Shown here piece after piece: positions 21,201 to 31,470 of a stretch of DNA of 64,000 nucleotides (position 1 is the stretch's first letter; the number at the start of each line of letters is the position of its first letter). A program made the position numbers and the translations under genes. The DNA comes from Citrobacter youngae ATCC 29220 (GTDB lineage: Bacteria > Pseudomonadota > Gammaproteobacteria > Enterobacterales > Enterobacteriaceae): the NCBI RefSeq assembly GCF_000155975.1, contig NZ_GG730304.1, positions 64,581 to 128,580 on the forward strand, in the 5' to 3' direction. The notes beneath the pieces are model-generated. The model was not told where the DNA came from. It saw only the letters and a program-made list of their open reading frames with translations, and did not search any database.

Positions 21201-22184
21201 ATGGCAACACGTATTGAATTTCACAAGCATGGTGGCCCTGATGTACTCAAGGCTGTGGAGTTTACGCCCGTTGACCCGGCGGAAAACGAAATCCAGGTCG
21301 AGAATAAAGCGATTGGGATCAACTACATCGACACCTATATCCGCAGTGGTCTTTATCCGCCGCCTTCTCTGCCCAGCGGGCTGGGTACCGAAGCCGCAGG
21401 CGTAGTCAGCAAAGTTGGCAGCAAAGTGACGCACATTAAAGCCGGCGATCGCGTGGTGTATGCTCAGTCAGCGCTTGGCGCTTACAGCTCAGTGCATAAC
21501 GTTCCGGCGGATAAGGCCGCCATCCTGCCCAATGCAATCTCGTTTGAACAGGCAGCCGCGTCGTTTCTGAAAGGGCTGACCGTGTTTTACCTGTTACGCA
21601 AAACCTATGAAATCCAGCCTGACGAACCGTTTTTATTTCATGCAGCCGCAGGCGGCGTCGGTCTGATTGCCTGCCAGTGGGCAAAAGCGTTGGGAGCGAA
21701 GCTGATTGGCACCGTCGGCAGTGCGCAAAAAGCGCAAATTGCGCAGCAGGCCGGTGCGTGGCAGGTCATTAACTATCGTGAAGAGAGCATCGTCGAGCGC
21801 GTTAAAGAGATAACCGGCGGTAAAAAAGTGCGGGTGGTGTATGACTCTGTCGGGAAAGATACCTGGGAAGCCTCGCTGGATTGTTTACAGCGCCGGGGGC
21901 TGATGGTCAGCTTTGGTAACGCTTCCGGACCGGTAACCGGGGTTAACTTAGGCATACTGAATCAAAAAGGTTCGCTGTACGTGACCCGCCCTTCGCTCCA
22001 GGGTTACATCACCAACCACCATGAATTAACCGAAGCCAGCAATGAGCTTTTCTCGCTGATTGCCAGCGGGGTGATCAAAGTGGATGTGGCACCGGGTCAG
22101 ACCTTTGCGCTGCACGACGCGCAGCGTGCCCATGAAGTGCTGGAAAGTCGCGCCACGCAGGGCTCGAGTCTGCTAATCCCGTAG
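21201..22184 (+). CDS. qorA: NADPH-dependent quinone oxidoreductase QorA
   Basis: The 327-residue zinc-independent MDR-family enzyme has an N-terminal GroES-like domain and a Rossmann domain with AAAGGVGLIACQWAKALGAK (about 145-164). E. coli Qor reduces quinones with NADPH. I take the ATG at 21201 (MATRIEFHKHGG), which has a perfect GGAGGA ribosome-binding site; the open frame runs 30 codons further upstream into the dnaB start without support. A clear terminator follows at 22256-22288. Confidence 0.96.
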   Translation: MATRIEFHKHGGPDVLKAVEFTPVDPAENEIQVENKAIGINYIDTYIRSGLYPPPSLPSGLGTEAAGVVSKVGSKVTHIKAGDRVVYAQSALGAYSSVHNVPADKAAILPNAISFEQAAASFLKGLTVFYLLRKTYEIQPDEPFLFHAAAGGVGLIACQWAKALGAKLIGTVGSAQKAQIAQQAGAWQVINYREESIVERVKEITGGKKVRVVYDSVGKDTWEASLDCLQRRGLMVSFGNASGPVTGVNLGILNQKGSLYVTRPSLQGYITNHHELTEASNELFSLIASGVIKVDVAPGQTFALHDAQRAHEVLESRATQGSSLLIP

Positions 22185-22255
22185 CTTGAATTCCCTCCCG
22201 CATTCAAGCAGCCAACACACCTGGAGTTTGAAATTTGACGGGGAAAGAAAGAATT

Positions 22256-22288
22256 AGGGCTTCCCGCAGGAAGCCCTTTCTTTTTTAG
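22256..22288 (+). terminator. Terminator of qorA
   Basis: Hairpin agggcttcc/ggaagccct (cgca loop) followed by ttcttttttag. It lies 72 bp after the qorA stop. Confidence 0.85.
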
Positions 22289-22411
22289 TTCGGCTGTATG
22301 TAGGGTACAGCTCGATGAATTCGTTAACGCGGCAATAGTGACAGATTTAATAATCAATTCCTATTTGGTTCTAAAGGCAATGTCGCAGGTTGTGACGCAC
22401 CGCTCAATACC

Positions 22412-22654
22412 TTAGTAAAACCGGCGGTTATTGCGCTGATACTGTGGGACTTTAGGCGCTTTTATCGCCTTAATCACCCACACAATGGCAACGGCCAGTA
22501 ACAGCCAGGGCAGGAGCTTGATCATCAGCGCCAACATTCCGCCAAGGAACATCACGGCAGTGGCCACCATCAGCGCAGCCAGGATCCCCAGCAGGGACAC
22601 GCCGGTGACCATCAGCATGATAAAAAATCCAATCACAAAAAGTAGTTCCAGCAT
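22412..22654 (-). CDS. pspG: Phage shock protein G
   Basis: An 80-residue inner-membrane protein with three hydrophobic stretches (LLFVIGFFIMLMVTGVSLLG at residues 4-23) and a basic tail (PKVPQYQRNNRRFY), matching E. coli PspG in length. It is an effector of the phage-shock response to membrane stress and depends on PspF/sigma-54. I chose the ATG at 22654, which has a GGAGAG ribosome-binding site; ten upstream codons are open but not homologous. A sigma-54 promoter motif lies 36 bp upstream. The 227 bp between qorA and pspG hold only the qorA terminator. Confidence 0.95.
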   Translation of the reverse strand: MLELLFVIGFFIMLMVTGVSLLGILAALMVATAVMFLGGMLALMIKLLPWLLLAVAIVWVIKAIKAPKVPQYQRNNRRFY

Positions 22655-22689
22655 GATGCTCTCCCGAAATGAAATACTCTTCACGCCCT

Positions 22690-22705
22690 TACAAGAAACA
22701 TGCCA
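22690..22705 (-). promoter_or_regulatory. Sigma-54 promoter of pspG
   Basis: The minus strand reads TGGCATG-tttc-TTGTA, matching the -24/-12 element TGGCAC-N5-TTGC with correct GG-to-TG spacing. It is the expected promoter of a PspF-dependent gene. Confidence 0.85.
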
Positions 22706-22729
22706 AAGTTAATGTTTTGATTTATAAAC

Positions 22730-22761
22730 AAAACGCCCCGTGACAAAGCACAGGGCGTGGT
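22730..22761 (-). terminator. Terminator of dusA
   Basis: On the minus strand the hairpin cacgccctg/caggggcgt-type stem (with loop tgctttgtcac) is followed by ttttgttt. It lies 27 bp beyond the dusA stop. Confidence 0.7.
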
Positions 22762-22787
22762 GAAATTAACTAACTTTTAGTGAGAAA

Positions 22788-23786
22788 CTAACGCTTATCG
22801 GCAACCAGCTTGAGAGCGTGTTCCAGGACGTTAATATCCGCACCGGCTTTATGCGCGTTTTCACTCAGATAACGACGCCACTGACGTGCGCCGGGGATCC
22901 CCTGAAACAGTCCCAGCATATGGCGGGTGACATGCCCCAGATAAGTGCCCTGACTCAGTTCACGCTCAATATACGGATACATGGCGCGCACCACGGCGAC
23001 AGGATCGGCATCATGGGTAGCGGCAGCAAAAATTTCGCGGTCGACCGACGCCAGAATACCAGGGTTTTGATAGGCTTCACGCCCCACCATCACGCCATCC
23101 ATGTGTTGCAGGTGGATCTTCGCTTCTTCCAGCGATTTAATGCCGCCGTTGATCGACATCGTCAGATGCGGGAAATCACGCTTTAACTGATAAACACGGG
23201 CATAATCCAGCGGAGGGATCTCACGGTTTTCTTTCGGGCTTAACCCGGACAGCCAGGCCTTGCGGGCGTGGATGATAAACATCTCACATTCACCTTTACC
23301 CGCAACCGTGTTGATAAAATCGCACAGGAATTCATAGCTGTCCAGGTCATCAATGCCAATTCGCGTCTTCACCGTGACCGGAATCGACACCACGTCGCGC
23401 ATCGCCTTAACGCAATCGGCGACCAGCTGCGCGTTCCCCATCAGGCAGGCGCCGAACATCCCATTCTGTACGCGGTCGGAAGGACAGCCGACGTTGAGGT
23501 TAATTTCGTCGTAGCCCCGCTGTTCAGCGAGCTTCGCACACTGCGCCAGCGCAGCCGGATCGCTCCCGCCCAGTTGCAACGCAACCGGATGTTCTTCTTC
23601 GCTATACGCCAGATAGTCGCCTTTACCGTGAACGATCGCTCCGGTGGTCACCATCTCCGTATACAGCAGCGTCTGGCGGGACAATAAGCGCAAAAAGTAG
23701 CGGCAATGTCTGTCCGTCCAGTCGAGCATCGGCGCGATAGAAAAACGATGAGCGGGAAAAGCGGTAGACTGAGATTCAGGCAGCAT
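22788..23786 (-). CDS. dusA: tRNA-dihydrouridine(20/20a) synthase DusA
   Basis: The 332-residue flavoenzyme reduces U20 and U20a in the tRNA D-loop. The TIM-barrel begins [16 protein letters not shown], with catalytic Cys in NGMFGACLM (C114) and the FMN-binding [25 protein letters not shown] and NGGI segments. The N-terminus is shorter and different from the K-12 annotation, but the core is complete. It lies downstream of a cupin gene on the same strand (107-bp gap). Confidence 0.96.
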   Translation of the reverse strand: MLPESQSTAFPAHRFSIAPMLDWTDRHCRYFLRLLSRQTLLYTEMVTTGAIVHGKGDYLAYSEEEHPVALQLGGSDPAALAQCAKLAEQRGYDEINLNVGCPSDRVQNGMFGACLMGNAQLVADCVKAMRDVVSIPVTVKTRIGIDDLDSYEFLCDFINTVAGKGECEMFIIHARKAWLSGLSPKENREIPPLDYARVYQLKRDFPHLTMSINGGIKSLEEAKIHLQHMDGVMVGREAYQNPGILASVDREIFAAATHDADPVAVVRAMYPYIERELSQGTYLGHVTRHMLGLFQGIPGARQWRRYLSENAHKAGADINVLEHALKLVADKR

Positions 23787-23893
23787 GGCGAATATTCAAG
23801 CATCCGGTTAAAAAAGGGGCGCTACTATAGCATAGACCGACGCGATAGTGCGCCACGTCAGTGTGAATCCCCGCGCCATGTTCTCGCAGAGCG

Positions 23894-24382
23894 CTATTTA
23901 CGCCCCGGCTTTCCATCATGTGGGCCAAAAAACTGTGGCGGATGGTCAACCCAGCGATCTTCACGCGTGGCGGCATAGACCGGGTTAAGCGGGTAATAAA
24001 TGCGATTATATTTTTTGTTCGCCTCACCCACGACCAGCAGGCGCACTTCTTCACTGGTGTTATTGATAAAGGTATGACACACCCCGGTTCCCGCCGGAAA
24101 ACCGACGCTGTCGCCAGGTTCGAGTTTCCATAAATAGCCGTTAATCCAGGCTTCCGGATAGCCTTCCAGCACGTAGATAAACTCTTCTTCATCGCTTTCC
24201 GCATGGGGATAGGATGTCCGGCGCCCCGGCGGCAGACGCTCATGATGAATGCCAAGCCTCCCTAACCCCAGCTTACGGGCAAGCGGCGCGCCAATAGAAA
24301 AAAGTTCATTGCTGTCGGGGTAGGTGGAGTCATCAGCCCCCTCCACCTCGCGCCAATGGCGAATACAGTCGGGTCTTTTCAT
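23894..24382 (-). CDS. Cupin-domain protein of unknown substrate
   Basis: The 162-residue protein has a single cupin barrel. Motif 1 covers SYPHAESDEEEFIYVLEG (about 57-74) and motif 2 GDSVGFPAGTGVCHTFIN (about 89-106), giving potential metal ligands His, Glu and His. The C-terminus (NRIYYPLNPVYA...PPQFFGPHDGK) is typical of a small group of enterobacterial cupins. There is no signal peptide. It has a GGAGAA ribosome-binding site and is transcribed divergently from zur, 114 bp apart. K-12 lacks it here as far as I recall. Zur control is possible by position, but I found no convincing Zur box. Confidence 0.8.
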   Translation of the reverse strand: MKRPDCIRHWREVEGADDSTYPDSNELFSIGAPLARKLGLGRLGIHHERLPPGRRTSYPHAESDEEEFIYVLEGYPEAWINGYLWKLEPGDSVGFPAGTGVCHTFINNTSEEVRLLVVGEANKKYNRIYYPLNPVYAATREDRWVDHPPQFFGPHDGKPGRK

Positions 24383-24496
24383 GTTGATTCTCCAGAATAC
24401 GATGCGTCAGGTATAGCACACGGCGGCGGATCTCGGCGTTTTAAGCAGAACATGGTAAAGTAAGGGATTAACCTTTCACGCAAATCGAGGCGCCAA

Positions 24497-25015
24497 ATGG
24501 ATAAAACCACCACGCACGAATTATTGGCTCAAGCTGAAAAACTCTGTGCGCAACGTAACGTGCGGCTAACGCCACAGCGCCTCGAAGTGCTGCGCCTGAT
24601 GAGTCTACAGGAAGGGGCCATCAGCGCTTACGACCTGCTCGACTTGCTACGTGAAACCGAACCGCAGGCCAAGCCGCCCACCGTTTATCGTGCGCTCGAT
24701 TTTCTGCTGGAACAAGGTTTTGTGCACAAAGTGGAGTCGACCAACAGTTACGTTCTGTGTCACCTGTTCGATCAACCGACCCACAGTTCTGCAATGTTTA
24801 TTTGCGATCGTTGTGGCGTGGTAAAAGAAGAGTGTGCGGAAGGGGTGGAAGACATCATGCATACGCTGGCGGCAAAAATGGGTTTTGCCCTGCGACATAA
24901 CGTGATCGAAGCTCACGGGCTGTGTCCGGCATGCGTGGAGGTGGAATCATGTCGCCATCCAGGCGAGTGCCAGCATGACCACTCAATTCTGGTGAAAAAG
25001 AAAGTCGGTCGCTAA
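24497..25015 (+). CDS. zur: Zinc uptake repressor Zur
   Basis: The 172-residue Fur-family repressor has a winged-helix domain (RLTPQRLEVLRLMSLQEG; PPTVYRALDFLLEQGFVHKV) and a dimerisation domain with the structural zinc cysteines C103 and C106 (ICDRCG) and C143 and C146 (LCPAC). A further Cys/His-rich tail (SCRHPGECQHDHS) follows. With zinc it represses znuABC and related uptake genes. Length is one residue off E. coli Zur (171). Confidence 0.97.
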   Translation: MDKTTTHELLAQAEKLCAQRNVRLTPQRLEVLRLMSLQEGAISAYDLLDLLRETEPQAKPPTVYRALDFLLEQGFVHKVESTNSYVLCHLFDQPTHSSAMFICDRCGVVKEECAEGVEDIMHTLAAKMGFALRHNVIEAHGLCPACVEVESCRHPGECQHDHSILVKKKVGR

Positions 25016-25056
25016 GCAAGAGAGCGTACATCCTTGTACTCTCAGGAGGGGATTAA

Positions 25057-25266
25057 TTACCAGCGGTAATCGTTGCGGGTTTCCCAATCAGTGACTTCTT
25101 TCTCCGCCTGATCTTTTGCATAACCGTAACGCTCCTGGACTTTACCGACCAGCTGGTCACGTTTGCCTTCAATGACCGTCATATCATCGTCGGTCAGTTT
25201 GCCCCATTGCTCTTTCACTTTACCTTTGAACTGTTTCCAGTTACCGCCGACTTCGTCTTTATTCAT
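25057..25266 (-). CDS. yjbJ: CsbD-family stress protein YjbJ
   Basis: A 69-residue hydrophilic protein identical in length to E. coli YjbJ. The sequence MNKDEVGGNWKQFKGKVKEQ and the tail DWETRNDYRW mark the CsbD family. It is an abundant stationary-phase (sigma-S type) stress protein whose molecular role is unknown. I take the ATG at 25264-25266 over one two codons upstream because it follows a GAGGATTTGAGGA ribosome-binding site and gives the family length. Confidence 0.95.
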   Translation of the reverse strand: MNKDEVGGNWKQFKGKVKEQWGKLTDDDMTVIEGKRDQLVGKVQERYGYAKDQAEKEVTDWETRNDYRW

Positions 25267-25397
25267 CCTCAAATCCTCATCGTTAGGTTGTGAATAGCCA
25301 GAGTATCTCGTCCAATTCCGCTATCTTTTCTGCTGGACGTGATAATAAGTGTAGTCACTGATTCGGCATTCGATTCACTATTCAGAATTTTTAACCG

Positions 25398-26723
25398 TCA
25401 GGCTTTAACAAACCACGTCCCGTTGCGCCAGTGACGTCGCCAGATAAAGGCCAGTGAAAGCCCGCGCAGCGCGAGAAAAACGGTAAGCGCCAGCCACAAG
25501 CCGTGGTTGCCCAGCAGCGGTAACGCCAGTAGCGTTAATGCAAATCCCGTTGCCGCAACGGCCATACTGTTGCGCATTTCCGCCGCCCGCGTTGCGCCGA
25601 TAAACATGCCGTCCAGCAAATAGCACCAGACGCCGACCAGCGGTAAAATCACCTGCCAGATAAGATAGCGATCGGCCAGCAGTTGAATCTGAGAAAGTGA
25701 GGTCAGCAACGCAATAATGTGCTCGCCAAACAGGGCATAAACCAGCGAAAACAGAATCGCCACAATACCGGATTGTCGACAGGCGGCCCGCCAGACATCC
25801 AGTAGCTGACTGCCATCCCGTGCCCCATAGGCCTGACCAGAATGCGCTTCTACGGCGTAGGCAAACCCGTCCAGCGCGTAGGCGGTAAAGGTCAGCAGGG
25901 TCATCAGAACAGCATTGACCGCAATAATATCGCCCCCCAGACGCGCGCCCAGCACCGTAATCGCGCCGAAACAGAGCTGCAACAACAGCGAACGCAGCAT
26001 GATGTCGCGGTTAAGCGCCAGCAAACGGCGGAAATTGCCGCGCCAGGCAAGTTTCAACATTGCCAGCGAAATTCCGCGCATATGCAGAACCTTGCGTACC
26101 ATCATCAGGCCAATCAGCAAGGTGGCATATTCGGCGATGGCCGTCGCCAGCGCCGCGCCCTGCACGTTCATATGCAGGCCCATCACCAGCCATAAATCGA
26201 GCACAATGTTGAGAACATTACCGACAATCAGCAGGATAACCGGCGCGCGCGCATACTGGACGCCCAGCAGCCAACCGAGCAACACCAGATTCGCCAACGA
26301 GGCGGGGGCGCTGAGCCAGCGGATTTCCAGGAAACGTCGGGCCTGCTCCAGTACCGCCTCACTGCCGCCGACAATGTGCAGGGCCAGATCGATAATCGGC
26401 GTCCGGAACAGTACGATCAGCAACCCTGCCCCCAGCGCCAGCATGAGAGGCTGTACCAACGCTCGCGCCAGCGCCTGCGGATTTTTCGCGCCAAATGCCT
26501 GGGCAGTAAGTCCGGTTGTACTCATGCGCAAAAAGAGCAGCAGCATAAAAAGAAAACTGGTTGCCGTTGCCCCAACGGCAACGCCGCCCAGGTAGACCGG
26601 ACTATCCAGATGACCAATTACCGCTGTATCGACCAATCCAAGCAGGGGAACGGTGATATTGGAAAAGATCATCGGTAAGGCGAGACGCCAGAGTGCTTTG
26701 TCAGAGGAGGTAAAGAAAGGCAT
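25398..26723 (-). CDS. dinF: MATE-family efflux protein DinF
   Basis: The 441-residue protein has 12 membrane helices in two MATE halves (starting WRLALPMIFSNITVPLLGLVDTAVIGHL). DinF is SOS-induced through the upstream lexA operator and is reported to protect against oxidative stress and bile salts. It follows lexA on the same strand; the 130-bp gap contains a REP pair that may reduce read-through. The N-terminus is shorter than the 459-residue K-12 annotation. Confidence 0.95.
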   Translation of the reverse strand: MPFFTSSDKALWRLALPMIFSNITVPLLGLVDTAVIGHLDSPVYLGGVAVGATATSFLFMLLLFLRMSTTGLTAQAFGAKNPQALARALVQPLMLALGAGLLIVLFRTPIIDLALHIVGGSEAVLEQARRFLEIRWLSAPASLANLVLLGWLLGVQYARAPVILLIVGNVLNIVLDLWLVMGLHMNVQGAALATAIAEYATLLIGLMMVRKVLHMRGISLAMLKLAWRGNFRRLLALNRDIMLRSLLLQLCFGAITVLGARLGGDIIAVNAVLMTLLTFTAYALDGFAYAVEAHSGQAYGARDGSQLLDVWRAACRQSGIVAILFSLVYALFGEHIIALLTSLSQIQLLADRYLIWQVILPLVGVWCYLLDGMFIGATRAAEMRNSMAVAATGFALTLLALPLLGNHGLWLALTVFLALRGLSLAFIWRRHWRNGTWFVKA

Positions 26724-26766
26724 GAAATGGAGCCTGAAAAGAAGTTAGACGTACTGGGAGATGTTG

Positions 26767-26836
26767 TATGGCCCGGTAAGCACAGCGCAACCGGGCAAGT
26801 TGCCGGATGGCGACGTAAACGTGTTACCCGGCCTAC
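26767..26836. repeat. REP pair between lexA and dinF
   Basis: Units gcccggtaagcacagcg/caaccgggc and gccggatggcgacgtaaacg/gttacccggcctac lie inside the lexA-dinF operon. They could stabilise the lexA part of the transcript or attenuate dinF. Confidence 0.85.
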
Positions 26837-26853
26837 GAGGGCTCAACAGGAAA

Positions 26854-27462
26854 TTACAGCCATTCACCGTTACGAATAACGCCAACAGCCAGCCCTTCAA
26901 TGGTGAAGTTTTGCTCGCGCAGGTCGACAACAATGGGTTTAAATTCGCTGTTTTCTGGCAGCAGCTCAACCTTGTTGCCCTGTTTTTTCAGACGCTTCAC
27001 CGTCACTTCGTCGTCAATACGCGCGACAACAACCTGGCCGTTACGCACATCCTGCGTTTTATGCACGGCCAGCAAATCGCCGTCCATAATACCAATATCT
27101 TTCATCGACATACCGCTGACGCGCAGCAGAAAATCGGCGTTCGGTTTGAACAGTGAAGGGTCGACCTGATAATGGCCTTCGATGTGTTGCTGCGCCAGAA
27201 GTGGCTCCCCTGCCGCAACGCGACCAACAAGCGGTAAACCTTCTTCTTCTTCCTGCAACAGGCGAATACCGCGCGATGCGCCGGATACAATTTCCAGCAC
27301 GCCCTTACGCGCCAGCGCTTTCAGATGTTCTTCAGCGGCGTTTGGGGAACGGAACCCCAAACGCTGCGCGATCTCCGCACGCGTCGGTGGCATACCTGTC
27401 TGGCTGATGTGATCTCTAATAAGATCAAACACCTCTTGCTGCCTGGCCGTTAACGCTTTCAT
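26854..27462 (-). CDS. lexA: SOS repressor LexA
   Basis: The 202-residue protein has an N-terminal winged HTH ([20 protein letters not shown], residues 25-44) and a C-terminal S24 peptidase-like autocleavage domain. The cleavage site is A84-G85 (RVAAGEP), the nucleophile S119 (RVSGMSM) and the general base K156 (VTVKRLKK). RecA filaments trigger self-cleavage and derepress the SOS genes, including ssb/uvrA and dinF in this window. Two LexA boxes lie just upstream, giving autoregulation. Confidence 0.99.
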   Translation of the reverse strand: MKALTARQQEVFDLIRDHISQTGMPPTRAEIAQRLGFRSPNAAEEHLKALARKGVLEIVSGASRGIRLLQEEEEGLPLVGRVAAGEPLLAQQHIEGHYQVDPSLFKPNADFLLRVSGMSMKDIGIMDGDLLAVHKTQDVRNGQVVVARIDDEVTVKRLKKQGNKVELLPENSEFKPIVVDLREQNFTIEGLAVGVIRNGEWL

Positions 27463-27470
27463 TCCGCCCC

Positions 27471-27507
27471 CTGGGTGTATATACAGTTATGCTGTGAGTA
27501 TATACAG
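27471..27507. promoter_or_regulatory. Tandem LexA boxes of the lexA-dinF promoter
   Basis: Box 1 is CTGGGTGTATATACAG (27471-27486) and box 2 is CTGTGAGTATATACAG (27492-27507). Their start-to-start distance is 21 bp, two helical turns, as in E. coli. Together with 12669-12684 these are the SOS operators of the window. Confidence 0.96.
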
Positions 27508-27571
27508 CTAAAGGTGATTTTGGAACCGCAAACTGCACAAAAAACAGGAGAATGATGAAGTTGTGGAATCT

Positions 27572-27940
27572 TTATCGCAAATGCGACCACAACAGGATGC
27601 CCCAGGTGATCAGGGCGACAAAAATCGACAGCAATACCGCTGCCGATCCCATATCTTTCGCGCGGCCAGACAGTTCGTGATACTCGGAACCGATACGATC
27701 AACCACCGCCTCAATCGCGCTATTGAGAATCTCAACGATCATCACCAGCATCACGGAACCAATCAGCAACACGCGGGTAATAGCGTCAACGTCCAGCCAG
27801 CAGGCGATGGCAACGCCCAACAGTACGGCAACGCTTTCCTGGCGAAATGCCGCCTCATTAATCCATGCGGCGCGAAAACCTTTCAAGGAATAGCCTGCTG
27901 CTTTGATAATTCGGGTGAATCCGGTGGTATTATTGGCCAT
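27572..27940 (-). CDS. dgkA: Diacylglycerol kinase DgkA
   Basis: The 122-residue inner-membrane kinase has three transmembrane helices and the active-site signature EILNSAIEAVVDRIG (about residues 69-83). It phosphorylates diacylglycerol produced by membrane-derived oligosaccharide and lipid A modification, feeding phosphatidate back to phospholipid synthesis. I use the second ATG (27938-27940, MANNTTGF) to match the family. It is divergent from plsB, which makes lysophosphatidate in the same pathway. Confidence 0.96.
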   Translation of the reverse strand: MANNTTGFTRIIKAAGYSLKGFRAAWINEAAFRQESVAVLLGVAIACWLDVDAITRVLLIGSVMLVMIVEILNSAIEAVVDRIGSEYHELSGRAKDMGSAAVLLSIFVALITWGILLWSHLR

Positions 27941-28111
27941 CAAAAAGAACCTTTTTACATTATTAGCATCAATGTCATTGTAACGTTACCCCGTTTGTTT
28001 CAGGGTGTGGCAAAGCAGCGCGAAGTATGACCGGATACACCAGAAATTCACTAAACTTTCTGATATCCTTGCAGCGCATTTGCATTATTAACCAGAGGCT
28101 TTACATCGTTT

Positions 28112-30532
28112 ATGTCCGGCTGGCCACGAATTTACTACAAATTACTGAATTTACCATTAAGCGTCCTGGTAAAAAGCAAGTCTATTCCGGCGGAACCTGC
28201 TCCGGAATTGGGGCTCGATACTTCTCGCCCCATTATGTACGTTTTACCGTACAACTCAAAAGCAGACTTGTTGACGCTGCGTGCCCAATGTCTGGTGCAC
28301 GATCTCCCGGATCCCCTGGAACCGCTGGAGATAGACGGAACTCTGCTGCCGCGCTACGTGTTTATTCACGGCGGTCCGCGCGTATTCACCTATTACACGC
28401 CAAAAGAAGAGTCCATTAAGCTGTTCCATAACTATCTCGACTTGCATCGCAGTAATCCTGATCTGGATGTGCAGATGGTGCCGGTTTCGGTGATGTTTGG
28501 CCGTGCGCCGGGGCGTGAAAAAGGCGAGGTCAACCCGCCGCTGCGGATGCTGAACGGCGTACAGAAATTCTTTGCTGTCTCCTGGCTGGGTCGCGACAGT
28601 TTTGTCCGCTTCTCCCCGTCGGTGTCCCTGCGCCGCATGGCGGATGAACACGGTACAGATAAAATTATCGCCCAAAAGCTGGCGCGCGTGGCACGTATGC
28701 ACTTTGCCCGCCAACGCCTGGCCGCAGTCGGTCCACGCCTCCCTGCCCGTCAGGATCTGTTTAACAAGCTATTGGCCTCAAAAGCTATCGCGCGAGCAGT
28801 AGAAGATGAAGCGCGCAGTAAAAAAATCTCCCACGAAAAAGCGCAGCAAAACGCGATTGCGCTGATGGAAGAGATTGCCGCCAACTTCTCCTACGAGATG
28901 ATCCGTCTGACAGACCGTATTCTGGGCTTTACCTGGAACCGTCTGTATCAGGGGATTAACGTTCACAACGCGGAACGTGTACGCCAGCTGGCGCACGACG
29001 GACACGAGATCGTCTATGTTCCGTGCCACCGCAGCCATATGGACTATATGCTGCTGTCGTACGTGCTGTACCACCAGGGGCTGGTTCCACCGCATATCGC
29101 GGCAGGTATTAACCTGAACTTCTGGCCAGCGGGTCCGATTTTCCGTCGCCTGGGCGCGTTCTTTATCCGTCGTACCTTCAAGGGCAACAAGCTCTACTCC
29201 ACCGTTTTCCGCGAATACCTGGGCGAGCTGTTCAGCCGCGGCTACTCGGTTGAGTACTTTGTTGAAGGCGGTCGTTCACGTACCGGACGTTTGCTCGACC
29301 CCAAAACCGGTACGCTGTCGATGACCATTCAGGCGATGCTGCGCGGCGGTACGCGTCCGATTACCCTCGTACCGATCTACATCGGCTACGAGCACGTAAT
29401 GGAAGTGGGTACCTATGCGAAAGAGCTGCGTGGCGCGACGAAAGAGAAAGAGAGCCTGCCGCAAATGCTGCGTGGCTTAAGTAAGCTGCGTAATCTGGGT
29501 CAGGGCTACGTCAACTTTGGCGAGCCGATGCCGTTGATGACCTACCTCAACCAGCATGTGCCGGAGTGGCGTGAATCTATCGATCCTATCGAGTCCATCC
29601 GCCCTGCCTGGCTGACGCCGACGGTGAATAACATCGCCGCCGATCTGATGGTGCGTATTAACAACGCAGGCGCGGCCAACGCCATGAACCTGTGCTGCAC
29701 CGCGTTACTGGCTTCCCGCCAGCGCTCTCTGACCCGTGAGCAGTTGACCGAACAGCTCGATTGCTATCTGAGTCTGCTGCGCAACGTGCCGTATGCTGCG
29801 GATGCCACCGTTCCTGCGCAGAGCGCCAGTGAACTGATCGACCATGCCTTGCAAATGAACAAGTTTGAGGTCGAGAAAGACACCATCGGCGACATCATCA
29901 TTCTGCCGCGCGAGCAGGCGGTATTGATGACGTATTACCGCAACAACATTGCGCATATGCTGGTTCTGCCTTCGTTAATGGCGGCCATCGTAACCCAGCA
30001 TCGTCATATTTCACGCGCCGCGCTGCTGCAGCATATTGAAGCGCTGTACCCAATGCTGAAAGCGGAGCTGTTCTTACGTTGGGAACGTGATGAGCTTGCC
30101 GGAGTGATTGACGAGCTGGCCAGCGAAATGCAGCGTCAGGGACTCATTACCCTGGACGATGACGAACTGCATATTAATCCGGCCCACTCCCGTACGCTAC
30201 AGCTGCTGGCGGCGGGTGCTCGCGAGACGTTGCAGCGCTACGCTATTACCTTCTGGCTGCTGAGCGCGAACCCGTCCATCAACCGTGGCACGCTGGAAAA
30301 AGAGAGCCGCACCGTAGCGCAACGCCTCTCGGTTCTGCACGGCATTAACGCGCCGGAATTCTTCGACAAGGCGGTGTTCAGCTCTCTGGTGCTGACGCTG
30401 CGCGACGAGGGATACATCAGCGACACTGGCGATGCCGAACCGGAAGAGACGATGAAGATCTATCAGATGCTGGCCGAACTGGTCACATCGGATGTCCGTC
30501 TGACCATCGAAAGCGCCACACAAGGCGAATAA
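28112..30532 (+). CDS. plsB: Glycerol-3-phosphate acyltransferase PlsB
   Basis: The 806-residue membrane-associated enzyme carries out the first acylation in phospholipid synthesis, using acyl-ACP or acyl-CoA. Acyltransferase block I is [11 protein letters not shown] (catalytic His and Asp near 306 and 311). Other blocks are [28 protein letters not shown] and [12 protein letters not shown]. It is one residue shorter at the C-terminus than K-12 PlsB. The divergent neighbour dgkA recycles diacylglycerol. The upstream ribosome-binding site is weak. Confidence 0.98.
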   Translation: MSGWPRIYYKLLNLPLSVLVKSKSIPAEPAPELGLDTSRPIMYVLPYNSKADLLTLRAQCLVHDLPDPLEPLEIDGTLLPRYVFIHGGPRVFTYYTPKEESIKLFHNYLDLHRSNPDLDVQMVPVSVMFGRAPGREKGEVNPPLRMLNGVQKFFAVSWLGRDSFVRFSPSVSLRRMADEHGTDKIIAQKLARVARMHFARQRLAAVGPRLPARQDLFNKLLASKAIARAVEDEARSKKISHEKAQQNAIALMEEIAANFSYEMIRLTDRILGFTWNRLYQGINVHNAERVRQLAHDGHEIVYVPCHRSHMDYMLLSYVLYHQGLVPPHIAAGINLNFWPAGPIFRRLGAFFIRRTFKGNKLYSTVFREYLGELFSRGYSVEYFVEGGRSRTGRLLDPKTGTLSMTIQAMLRGGTRPITLVPIYIGYEHVMEVGTYAKELRGATKEKESLPQMLRGLSKLRNLGQGYVNFGEPMPLMTYLNQHVPEWRESIDPIESIRPAWLTPTVNNIAADLMVRINNAGAANAMNLCCTALLASRQRSLTREQLTEQLDCYLSLLRNVPYAADATVPAQSASELIDHALQMNKFEVEKDTIGDIIILPREQAVLMTYYRNNIAHMLVLPSLMAAIVTQHRHISRAALLQHIEALYPMLKAELFLRWERDELAGVIDELASEMQRQGLITLDDDELHINPAHSRTLQLLAAGARETLQRYAITFWLLSANPSINRGTLEKESRTVAQRLSVLHGINAPEFFDKAVFSSLVLTLRDEGYISDTGDAEPEETMKIYQMLAELVTSDVRLTIESATQGE

Positions 30533-30536
30533 GCAT

Positions 30537-30569
30537 AAAAAAACCGGTCTACGACCGGTTTTTCTTTTA
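30537..30569 (+). terminator. Terminator of plsB
   Basis: Hairpin aaaccggtc/gaccggttt with loop ta followed by ttcttttac. With A-runs on the other side it may also stop convergent ubiA transcription. Confidence 0.88.
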
Positions 30570-30584
30570 CAGCCTTACCCAAAA

Positions 30585-31457
30585 TCAAAGATGCCAGTAG
30601 CTCATTGCCAGACCTAAGAACAGCACCAGCCCGACATAGTTATTGTTCATAAACGCTTTAAAGCAGGCATCCCGTTCGCGATTGGCGATCAGCTTCTGCT
30701 GATACACAAACAGTGCGCCAGCCACCAGCAGAGACCAGTAATACCCCAGCCCCAGGCCGTTTAGCCAGCCCACCAGCGCCATCAGCGCCAGCACGCCCAC
30801 CTGCAGAATGCCAATGATCAGCTTGTCGTTTTGACCAAACAGAATCGCGGTCGATTTAATGCCGATCTTCAGGTCATCATCGCGGTCAACCATCGCGTAC
30901 TGCGTGTCGTAAGCCACCGCCCAAAGAATATTGGCAAGAAACATCAGCCAGCAGCTCAGCGGTACGGATTCGCTCACGGCGGCGAAGGCCATCGGGATAG
31001 ACCAGCCAAACGCCGCGCCCAGCACCACCTGCGGCAGATGCGTATAGCGCTTCATGAAGGGATACACCCAGGCCAGCGCTAATGCCGCAACCGACAACAA
31101 AATGGTCATCGTATTGAGCGTCAATACCAGCAGGAAGGCCAGCAATACCAGTACGACAAACAGCGTTCGGGCTTCTTTCTCGGTAACCGCCCCGCTCGGT
31201 AGCGGTCGGTTCGCTGTGCGTTTGACGTGTCCATCAAATTTGCGATCGGCATAATCATTCACCACGCATCCGGCGGCGCGCATTAACCATACGCCGGCGA
31301 CAAAAACCGCCAGGATCCACAGTTGCGGCACACCAGGGGTTGCCACCCACAATGCCCACAGCGTAGGCCAGAGCAGCAGTAAGGCGCCGATTGGCTTATC
31401 CGTACGCATTAAGCGGTGAAACGCCAGCAGCTTACTCTGCGTCAGACTCCACTCCAT
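30585..31457 (-). CDS. ubiA: 4-hydroxybenzoate octaprenyltransferase UbiA
   Basis: The 290-residue inner-membrane prenyltransferase has nine hydrophobic segments. Two Asp-rich motifs bind Mg2+-diphosphate: [20 protein letters not shown] (about 68-87) and [19 protein letters not shown] (about 187-205). It attaches the polyprenyl tail to 4-hydroxybenzoate in ubiquinone synthesis. It follows ubiC by 13 bp on the same strand, forming the ubiCA operon as in E. coli. Confidence 0.97.
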   Translation of the reverse strand: MEWSLTQSKLLAFHRLMRTDKPIGALLLLWPTLWALWVATPGVPQLWILAVFVAGVWLMRAAGCVVNDYADRKFDGHVKRTANRPLPSGAVTEKEARTLFVVLVLLAFLLVLTLNTMTILLSVAALALAWVYPFMKRYTHLPQVVLGAAFGWSIPMAFAAVSESVPLSCWLMFLANILWAVAYDTQYAMVDRDDDLKIGIKSTAILFGQNDKLIIGILQVGVLALMALVGWLNGLGLGYYWSLLVAGALFVYQQKLIANRERDACFKAFMNNNYVGLVLFLGLAMSYWHL

Positions 31458-31470
31458 CTTTATCTTCCTC

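Noticed and set aside
24383-24496. Zur box in the cupin-zur gap
   Set aside because: No palindrome resembling GAAATGTTATA-TATAACATTTC was found.
28027-28419. 130-codon frame overlapping the plsB start
   Set aside because: Out-of-frame shadow of plsB.
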